5,232 bases of DNA, taken from the NCBI GenBank assembly GCA_031383555.1, contig JANMZR010000346.1, forward strand, positions 1-5,232, written 5' to 3'. Below, in pieces: positions 1 through 5,232 of the stretch. The DNA is from JANMZR01 sp031383555 (GTDB lineage: Bacteria > Bacteroidota > Bacteroidia > Cytophagales > Spirosomataceae). Numbering within the stretch: the stretch's first letter is position 1; each line of letters starts with the position of its first letter. The position numbers were made by a program, and so were the translations under genes. The notes beneath the pieces were generated by a model, which saw nothing but the letters and a program-made list of their open reading frames with translations, was not told the origin of the DNA and ran no database searches.

Positions 1-1
1 G

Positions 2-2992
2 CAGTCATTTTGTGCTATCCCGTTGCTTTCTTATGATAAGTTATTCATTGGGGATTTGCATGAAGACCAGGAAGGCACAATTTGGGTGTCTACAGATAAA
101 GGCATTTTTAGTATCAAGGACAACTCAGTTACACATTTTGAAATAAAGGAAGGAATAAAAGATTTAAGGGTTTTTGAGATTTATTCAAATAAGCAGGGCC
201 AGGTATTTGTCAATACAGTAAAGGGGGTTTTTGTATTGGAGAAAAATAAGTTTATTCCTTATTTGCCTATACAGGACATTAACGTTAGGAGACCAAGTAT
301 AGTTGGAAAAGACAGAGAAGATAATCTATGGATGGCCCGCAAGAATGTACTTGACAAAAATATTGATCTCATAAAATATACAGGTGCAGACTCAATCATT
401 TATTCTGTAAAGGAAGGATTTACTGTAAGTAGTTCTATAAATAGCCTGATGGAAGATAAAAATGGAATGATCTGGATTTCCACAAGGGAAGAAGGCCTTA
501 TTCGCTTTGATGGAAAACAGTTTATTTACTATACCACTAAAGATGGTCTTCCGTCTAATTGGATACAATGCTCAACAGAGGATGATGCCGGTAATATATG
601 GGTGGCTACCCAAAATGGTATTTCCCGGCTCAGCTATAGTTTTATGAATAACCTTGAAACAATTGCAACAAATGAGCAGAATGCCCAATTCGCCATAACT
701 CCTGATGGTACCAAATGGGTTGTAGAAAACAACAGTTTAATCCAATACAGAAAAGAAGATGCATTGGTTTATGACCTTACAACACTGCAGCTAAAAACAT
801 CTATACGACCAATTTTTTCTGATCATACGGGGCAGCTTTGGTTATACATTTTTGGAAATGATAATGTACCAGGTAGTGTGGAAAGGTTTGATGGTAAAAA
901 TTTTTACTTATATGGAAAAGAACAGGGAATCAATCTTAAATATAACTTACAAATATTAGAAGATAAACGGGGAAATATATGGTTTTCAGGAGATGGCGGT
1001 GTTTACAAATTCGATGGACACACAATGACGAAATATGGTACTGCACAGGGATTTTATAATTCAACCATAGCTATTTTTGAGGATAGTAAGGGACAATATT
1101 GGATGGGAACTGCTGACAGCCTTTTATACCAATTTGATGGCACTCATATAACCAGGTATTCAAAACGAGATGGGTTTTTGGGTTCATATATCAACAATAT
1201 CAATGAAGACCCTTTTGGCAATATCTGGATTGCTTCAGACAAAGGCGTGAGCAAATTTGATGGAAAGCGGTTTAAAGGATATGGACATATAGCAGGCCTT
1301 GATAACTTAGTGATAGGATTGGAGGTGGATACAACTCGCCAACTTCTATGGTTTAGTTCCATTACAGGTTTGGTTTCGATGGGTTTCGATGAGATCAATG
1401 CTGCTGAGCCGGTCGTTCACTTATATAATCAGCGAAACGGTTTTGAAATTATACCCAGTCATATAAATTATAGTAAAATATATTTTGATTCATTGGGTAT
1501 CTGGAACTTCGGTTTAAACGGCATCTATCGTTTCGATTATGATAAAGTGAAACAGTTTAAAGAACCGCTACTGCAGATAAAAAATATAAGAGTAGATAAC
1601 CAAGAAGTGATATGGTCAAATATTTATAAAAGAAAAATGAATACCAACGATAGCCTGGTGCTGCTAAATGAATCTGCATTGAAGTTTGGAAGACCATTGG
1701 ATGCTAAAAAAAGACAAGAGCAAAAGGCAGCATTTGCAGAAATTTCTTTCGACAGTTTACAAAAAGGGAGTTTGATTCCTGAAAATTTAATATTACCATA
1801 TAAGAACAACAGTATCACTTTTGAATTTGCTGCGGTATCACCATCGTTCGGAAAGTACACGCAATATAGGTATACACTGGAGGGCTATACTAAAAACTGG
1901 AGCCCACTCAGTGCTAAAGACGAAGCTTTTTTTGGAAACATGAGTGAAGGTAAATACACTTTTTATTTGCAAGCCATCAGTGCTGCAGGAGCACAATCAG
2001 CATTAAGTTATAGTTTTCGAGTGCTGCCACCATGGTACAGAAGTTGGTGGGCTTATACTTTGTATGCATTTATTTTTCTTGGAGGGTTAAGAATTTTCAG
2101 CAAATGGAGAGAAAGAAGATTGCGCCACGAAAAAGAACAACTGCAACATAAGGTAGAAGAAAGAACAACTGAATTGAAGCAGTCTTTGGAAAATTTAAAA
2201 TCAACACAAAGCCAATTGATACAATCAGAGAAAATGGCTTCGCTAGGTGAACTCACTGCAGGCATTGCACATGAGATTCAGAACCCATTGAATTTCGTCA
2301 ATAATTTTTCGGAAGTGAATACGGAGTTGATTGATGAGATGCAACAAGAAATGGACAAAGGAAATTTAGCTGAAGCAAAAGACATTTCAAATGACATAAA
2401 GGAAAACGAGCAAAAAATAAATCACCATGGCAAGCGGGCAGGTGATATTGTAAAAGGCATGCTGCAACACAGCAGTAGCGGCAGTGGTAAAAAAGAACCA
2501 ACAAACATTAATGCATTGGCAGATGAATATTTACGATTAGCTTATCATGGTCTTAGGGCAAAAGACAAATCCTTCAATGCAACCATGAAAACCGATTTTG
2601 ATGAAAGCATCGGCAACATCAATATCATTCCGCAGGATATAGGGAGAGTGATTTTGAATTTAATTACGAATGCTTTCTACGTAGTCAATGAAAAGAAGAC
2701 CCTTCGGCAAGCTCAGGGTGACAGCAGCTATGAACCAACTCTTTCAGTAAGTACAAAAAAAACAAATGGTAAAGTAGAAATAAAAGTATCTGACAATGGG
2801 GGTGGCATTCCTCAAAAAATACTCGATAAAATATTTCAACCCTTCTTTACCACCAAACCAACAGGGCAAGGCACAGGTTTGGGGCTGAGTTTGGCCTATG
2901 ATATTATCACCAAAGGGCATGGCGGGACAATTGAATGTGAAAGTGTGGGGGGAGAAGGAACTACGTTCATCGTGAGATTGCCAATTTTATGA
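2..2992 (+). CDS. Two-component sensor histidine kinase with periplasmic beta-propeller and Y_Y_Y domains (5' end outside window)
   Basis: This is an inner-membrane kinase that should sense a periplasmic signal and autophosphorylate a histidine for transfer to a response regulator. No stop occurs between position 2 and the TTG at 23, so that TTG is probably internal and the true start lies upstream. Residues are numbered from the codon at 23. About a dozen propeller-type repeats (pattern ED..G.IW..T..G...FDG..F) fill residues 10-510, with clear examples near 139, 187, 314, 354 and 396. A Y_Y_Y-like domain spans about 591-672 and a membrane helix about 675-693. A coiled coil (about 694-740) leads to HisKA with phosphoacceptor His750 in GIAHEIQNPLN. 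HATPase_c shows N883 (N box), DNGGGIP from 924 (G1) and GTGLGL from 950 (G2). All key residues are present, so it looks active. There is no receiver or AraC-type output domain, unlike the classical hybrid propeller kinases, so a separate regulator is expected. The ligand is unknown. An odd LRQAQGD insert lies at 894-900. Confidence 0.93.
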   Translation, partial: QSFCAIPLLSYDKLFIGDLHEDQEGTIWVSTDKGIFSIKDNSVTHFEIKEGIKDLRVFEIYSNKQGQVFVNTVKGVFVLEKNKFIPYLPIQDINVRRPSIVGKDREDNLWMARKNVLDKNIDLIKYTGADSIIYSVKEGFTVSSSINSLMEDKNGMIWISTREEGLIRFDGKQFIYYTTKDGLPSNWIQCSTEDDAGNIWVATQNGISRLSYSFMNNLETIATNEQNAQFAITPDGTKWVVENNSLIQYRKEDALVYDLTTLQLKTSIRPIFSDHTGQLWLYIFGNDNVPGSVERFDGKNFYLYGKEQGINLKYNLQILEDKRGNIWFSGDGGVYKFDGHTMTKYGTAQGFYNSTIAIFEDSKGQYWMGTADSLLYQFDGTHITRYSKRDGFLGSYINNINEDPFGNIWIASDKGVSKFDGKRFKGYGHIAGLDNLVIGLEVDTTRQLLWFSSITGLVSMGFDEINAAEPVVHLYNQRNGFEIIPSHINYSKIYFDSLGIWNFGLNGIYRFDYDKVKQFKEPLLQIKNIRVDNQEVIWSNIYKRKMNTNDSLVLLNESALKFGRPLDAKKRQEQKAAFAEISFDSLQKGSLIPENLILPYKNNSITFEFAAVSPSFGKYTQYRYTLEGYTKNWSPLSAKDEAFFGNMSEGKYTFYLQAISAAGAQSALSYSFRVLPPWYRSWWAYTLYAFIFLGGLRIFSKWRERRLRHEKEQLQHKVEERTTELKQSLENLKSTQSQLIQSEKMASLGELTAGIAHEIQNPLNFVNNFSEVNTELIDEMQQEMDKGNLAEAKDISNDIKENEQKINHHGKRAGDIVKGMLQHSSSGSGKKEPTNINALADEYLRLAYHGLRAKDKSFNATMKTDFDESIGNINIIPQDIGRVILNLITNAFYVVNEKKTLRQAQGDSSYEPTLSVSTKKTNGKVEIKVSDNGGGIPQKILDKIFQPFFTTKPTGQGTGLGLSLAYDIITKGHGGTIECESVGGEGTTFIVRLPIL
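2699..2724. repeat. Short dispersed-repeat-like element inside the kinase ATPase domain
   Basis: The core CCTTCGGCAAGCTCAGGG, followed by TGACA, is noticeably more GC-rich than its surroundings. Its outer CCCT/AGGG ends are complementary, with an imperfect middle. From memory, near-identical sequences (CCTTCGACAAGCTCAGGG type) recur many times in Bacteroidota and some other genomes, in both orientations and sometimes inside genes, where this frame reads LRQAQGD. Here it is read in frame as residues 893-900, in the loop between the N box and the strand before the G1 box. Related kinases, as recalled, carry a short variable charged linker there, so the insert is probably tolerated. No second copy was seen in this window, so the repeat assignment rests on recall, not on internal evidence. 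Confidence 0.6.
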
Positions 2993-2998
2993 TGCCGA
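2986..2998. repeat. 13-bp direct repeat, copy 1 (contains the kinase stop codon)
   Basis: TTTATGATGCCGA is repeated exactly at 3019-3031, a 33-bp period. This copy contains the TGA stop (2990-2992) of the sensor kinase. Because 33 bp is 11 codons, the second copy repeats the Leu-stop pair in the same frame. Similarity after the 13 bp is weak and could reflect AT-richness alone. Its origin is unknown; a decayed small tandem duplication is possible. Confidence 0.7.
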
Positions 2999-3018
2999 TA
3001 TTTTAATGTAATTCAATA

Positions 3019-3031
3019 TTTATGATGCCGA
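3019..3031. repeat. 13-bp direct repeat, copy 2
   Basis: This is the exact second copy of TTTATGATGCCGA. It lies in the 78-bp spacer (2993-3070), 40 bp before the ATPase start. Its TGA at 3023-3025 is in frame with the ATPase, which rules out any extension of that gene further upstream. The rest of the spacer is a T-rich run with no Shine-Dalgarno-like sequence, no clear Bacteroidota promoter pair (TTTG and TAnnTTTG) and no strong terminator hairpin. Confidence 0.7.
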
Positions 3032-3070
3032 AAATTTTATTTTTATTACTTTTATTTAAAAACAGCCATA

Positions 3071-4381
3071 ATGCAATTAAAAAGAAATATTGATGAGATT
3101 TTGCTCAATTGGAAAAAGAGTAATTCAAGAAAACCGCTTTTACTGAGAGGAGCAAGGCAAGTCGGCAAATCTACTTCGGTACGAAATTTTGGAAAGCAAT
3201 TTGAGTATTTTTTGGAGGTTAATTTTGAAACTGAAAAAGAAATCCACGTTTTTTTTGAAGGAAATATCAATGTTTCAGGCATTTGTGAAAAGCTTTCGGT
3301 TTACTTCAACACGCCCATCGAAGCTGGCAAAACGCTCCTCTTTTTTGACGAAATCCAGCAATGTATTCCTGCCATTAGTGCTATACGTTATTTTTATGAG
3401 CAATACGCCGACCTACATCTCATTGCGGCGGGTTCTTTGTTGGAGTTTGCCTTAGCCGAACTACCCTCTTTCGGAGTGGGTCGCATCAGGTCGGTGTTTA
3501 TGTATCCGCTTTCGTTTTATGAATTTTTAGAGGGAAAAGGCGAAGCAAAACTACTCGACCTTATCAAAATAACTAAACCATTAGATGCTCCATTCCACAA
3601 AAAACTGATAGAATATTTGCAGATTTTCCTCATCATTGGCGGTATGCCCGAAGTTGTGTCTAAATATATTGATGGCGAACCGCTGTTGGAAATACAAACG
3701 GTACTCGACGAACTGCAAGCCTCCATTGTTGCCGATTTTACAAAATACAAAAAAAATGTACCTTCAAATCGCTTAAATGAGGTATTTGAAGCAGTGGTGG
3801 CACAATCGGGTGGAAAATTTAATCTCTCCAAAGCATCGGCAAACGCCAATCATGGTCAAATAAAGGAAGCATTGGCTTTGTTAGAAAAGGCAGGTTTGAT
3901 ATATGCCGTTACGCATTCGGCAGGCAATGGCATACCTTTGGGTGCTGAAATCAATGATAAAAAACGGAAATACCTGCTTTTGGACACAGGTATATTTCAG
4001 CGAATATTAGGCTTGAATATCGGACAATTTTTGGCAGCAAACGACCAAGATTTTATCAATAAAGGTACCATTGCCGAAACCTTTGTAGGCATCGAAATCA
4101 TCAAAAACAGTAACCCTTTCACCCAAGAACGGCTATATTATTGGCATAGAGAAATGCCATCAAGCAATGCCGAAGTTGATTATTTGGTTCAAAAAGACGG
4201 ACAAGTTTTACCAGTGGAAGTGAAGGCTTCTCAAAAAGGAAGTATGCAAAGTTTGATGCTATTTATGAAAGAAAAAAACACCAAAGGCTTGCGGGTATCG
4301 TTAGAAAACTTCGGTGCTTTTCAGGACATTAGTATCGTACCTTTGTATGCAGTTGGTTATTTTTTGAAAAATTTAAGCTAA
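3071..4381 (+). CDS. ATP-binding protein, AAA_14 / DUF4143 type
   Basis: This is a complete 436-residue P-loop ATPase of a large orphan family common in Bacteroidota and archaea; the cellular role is not established. The N-terminal AAA_14-like domain has Walker A GARQVGKS (27-34), Walker B LLFFDE (89-94), a sensor-like AAGS (119-122) and the family signature GVGR...YPLSFYEFL (135-153). IIGGMPEVV follows in the middle of the protein. The DUF4143-like C-terminal half ends in YYWHRE...EVDYLV (from 356) and VEVKAS (382-387). Asp370, Glu383 and Lys385 match the D...ExK layout of the PD-(D/E)XK nuclease fold, so DNA cleavage or binding is possible but unproven. The length is typical of the family. 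ATG 3071 is chosen because it is the first ATG after the in-frame TGA at 3023 and begins the usual QLKRNIDEILLNWK-like N-terminus. No signal peptide or membrane segment is seen, so it should be cytosolic. Its flanking genes are sensors, which gives no clear functional link. Confidence 0.93.
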   Translation: MQLKRNIDEILLNWKKSNSRKPLLLRGARQVGKSTSVRNFGKQFEYFLEVNFETEKEIHVFFEGNINVSGICEKLSVYFNTPIEAGKTLLFFDEIQQCIPAISAIRYFYEQYADLHLIAAGSLLEFALAELPSFGVGRIRSVFMYPLSFYEFLEGKGEAKLLDLIKITKPLDAPFHKKLIEYLQIFLIIGGMPEVVSKYIDGEPLLEIQTVLDELQASIVADFTKYKKNVPSNRLNEVFEAVVAQSGGKFNLSKASANANHGQIKEALALLEKAGLIYAVTHSAGNGIPLGAEINDKKRKYLLLDTGIFQRILGLNIGQFLAANDQDFINKGTIAETFVGIEIIKNSNPFTQERLYYWHREMPSSNAEVDYLVQKDGQVLPVEVKASQKGSMQSLMLFMKEKNTKGLRVSLENFGAFQDISIVPLYAVGYFLKNLS

Positions 4382-4425
4382 GCCACAAAATTCCCTATAT
4401 TTATTTTCTATTTCAAAATTCCCCC

Positions 4426-4482
4426 ATGAAAAAACTAACCCTAACCCTCCTCCTCGCACTCATTTGTAGCTTTAGTTTTGCC
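4426..4482 (+). other. Signal peptide coding segment of the TPR protein
   Basis: Codons 1-19 encode MKK, a leucine-rich hydrophobic core and a SFSFA end, followed by QDQQ. This fits a type I signal peptidase site after Ala19. The Cys at position 14 sits in ALIC, which lacks the small residue expected before a lipobox cysteine, so a lipoprotein is unlikely. It implies that the TPR region is periplasmic. Confidence 0.8.
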
Positions 4483-4515
4483 CAAGACCAACAAGTAATT
4501 GACAGTTTAAAACAC

Positions 4516-4518
4516 TAA
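4516..4518 (+). other. Premature in-frame TAA stop in the TPR gene
   Basis: CAC-TAA-TTG interrupts an otherwise continuous frame 30 codons after the start. There is no length change: the frame is the same before and after, so this is a substitution type of lesion, not a frameshift. As written, the product would be only the signal peptide plus 11 residues. Confidence 0.9.
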
Positions 4519-4532
4519 TTGGCAATTGCCAA
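4519..4532. repeat. 14-bp perfect palindrome directly after the premature stop
   Basis: TTGGCAATTGCCAA reads the same on both strands and begins at the base after the TAA. It also encodes the conserved-looking LAIAK stretch, so it may be a by-product of the coding sequence. A palindrome of this length is not very unlikely by chance in 5 kb, and no function is claimed. Confidence 0.4.
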
Positions 4533-5232
4533 ACATGATACAAGTCGAGTGATAATCATGGCAGAATTATGTAGTAGTTACCGCTCCAACTCAAAACCCG
4601 ACTCTGCTGTATTTTTTGGAGAAAAGGGAATGGCATTAGCTGAGAAAATAAATTTTCCAAAAGGTATAATTCGTAACACAACTTATTATGGGAGATTGGT
4701 CAGTGATTTAGGAAATTTACCTAAATCGCTGGCAATGATATTGAAGGCACTCCAAATAGCGAAGGACAATAATTTGATAGAAGAAACTGGGCTACCAATG
4801 CAATATTTAGCGGGCATTTATGCTGAATTAAAGGAATATTCAAAAGCCTTAATGTATTACAAACAGGCAAAGAAAATTTACGAAACCTACCCTTCTTCAC
4901 CTATAAGATTACCTGGTATATTAGCTACTATAGGAAGTATTTTTATTGATTTGAATCAACTCGATTCGGCGACCTATTATGCACAACAATCCTATGATAT
5001 GTTCATACAACGTAATATTAGTGTAGGTTCATTGAATTTTAGACTTTATGCCAAAATTCAAGCTAAATTAGGTAAAAATCAGCTTGCCATTGATTACTTC
5101 CATAAAGGTCTTGAACTTGCTAAAAAAACCAATAATCTTCGATTTTACGCTTTATATTCTCAATCTTTTGCAGAATTTTTCCAAAAGACTAATCAGCTTG
5201 ATTCCTGTATTTATTATGCCAAAAAGGGCTTG

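Larger units (their letters stand above)
4426..5232 (+). pseudogene. Exported TPR-repeat protein, probably a sensor N-terminus, interrupted by a nonsense codon (3' end outside window)
   Basis: The ATG at 4426 starts a lysine-led hydrophobic signal peptide, then DSLKH and a TAA at codon 31. The same frame then stays open for 238 codons to the window edge. Both sides fit one gene: the predicted join DSLKH-x-LAIAKHDTSRV is the usual start of Bacteroidota TPR sensors, where x is commonly Gln. A CAA-to-TAA change would explain the break. About six TPR-like helical pairs follow, near residues 43-77, 83-116, 123-153, 163-195, 203-237 and 240-269. Proteins of this design usually continue with a membrane helix and a histidine kinase or DNA-binding output, but that part is not visible. 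Translation could restart at TTG 4519, GTG 4549 or ATG 4558, though without the signal peptide. A sequencing error cannot be excluded. The 44-bp spacer from the ATPase has no Shine-Dalgarno sequence and no clear promoter, so co-transcription is possible. Confidence 0.8.

Noticed and set aside
23..25. TTG at 23 as the real start of the kinase.
   Set aside because: The frame is open upstream to position 2, the product would begin inside a propeller repeat, and there would be no signal peptide although the sensor must be periplasmic.
1144..3849. Minus-strand open frames of 68-110 codons within the kinase and ATPase genes, and an 88-codon + strand frame at 3189-3455.
   Set aside because: All overlap strongly supported genes in other frames, and their translations show no recognisable domains.
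4396..4403. TATATTTA as a Bacteroidota -7 promoter element (TAnnTTTG) for the TPR gene.
   Set aside because: The last base does not match, and the nearest TTTG (4363-4366) is about 29 bp upstream, too far for the usual spacing of about 20 bp.
4386..4423. 10-bp direct repeat CAAAATTCCC at 4386-4395 and 4414-4423 as a regulatory site pair.
   Set aside because: It is short and of low complexity in an AT-rich spacer, with nothing else to support a function.
2990..4518. Alternative genetic code or programmed stop readthrough, suggested by the in-frame TGA codons at 2990 and 3023 and the TAA at 4516.
   Set aside because: The kinase and the ATPase end at TGA and TAA exactly where their family domains end, and no coding-like sequence lies between the two TGA codons. 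Standard code is sufficient; only the TAA at 4516 is anomalous.
4519..4532. Perfect palindrome TTGGCAATTGCCAA as an operator or recombination site that caused the stop codon.
   Set aside because: It lies within apparently conserved coding sequence, one such palindrome in 5 kb is not surprising, and the lesion is a substitution and not an insertion.

Overview
The window looks like chromosomal DNA from a Bacteroidota bacterium, perhaps of the Chitinophagia/Sphingobacteriia type. The support is: AT-rich sequence; starts without Shine-Dalgarno-like purine tracts; a periplasmic beta-propeller/Y_Y_Y sensor kinase of the sort expanded in this phylum; a kinase core with the typical wording GIAHEIQNPLNFVNNFSE; and a short dispersed-repeat-like element that encodes LRQAQGD. 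The species cannot be named from the sequence.

Layout, all on the + strand. (1) Positions 2-2992 hold the 3' part of a large sensor histidine kinase. The reading frame is open to the left edge, so its start and signal peptide lie outside. The order is propeller repeats, Y_Y_Y domain, one membrane helix, coiled coil, HisKA and HATPase_c, with no receiver domain. (2) Positions 2993-3070 are a short AT-rich spacer containing the second copy of a 13-bp direct repeat; the first copy overlaps the kinase stop codon. (3) Positions 3071-4381 encode a complete ATPase with an AAA_14-like N-terminal domain and a DUF4143-like C-terminal domain. (4) After a 44-bp spacer, a TPR-repeat protein with a clear export signal starts at 4426 and runs off the right edge. 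Its frame is broken by one TAA at codon 31 (4516-4518) and then stays open for 238 codons, so it is annotated as an interrupted gene.

The first gene is a signal-sensing membrane kinase. The third is probably the N-terminal sensor part of another Bacteroidota signalling protein, but its output domain is not in the window. The ATPase between them is a widespread orphan type with no obvious functional link to either. No RNA genes, CRISPR arrays, insertion sequences or convincing promoters or terminators were seen. Nothing here amounts to a clearly new biological system. The points most worth a second look are the single-base nonsense interruption of the TPR gene and the repeat-like insert inside the kinase ATP-binding domain.
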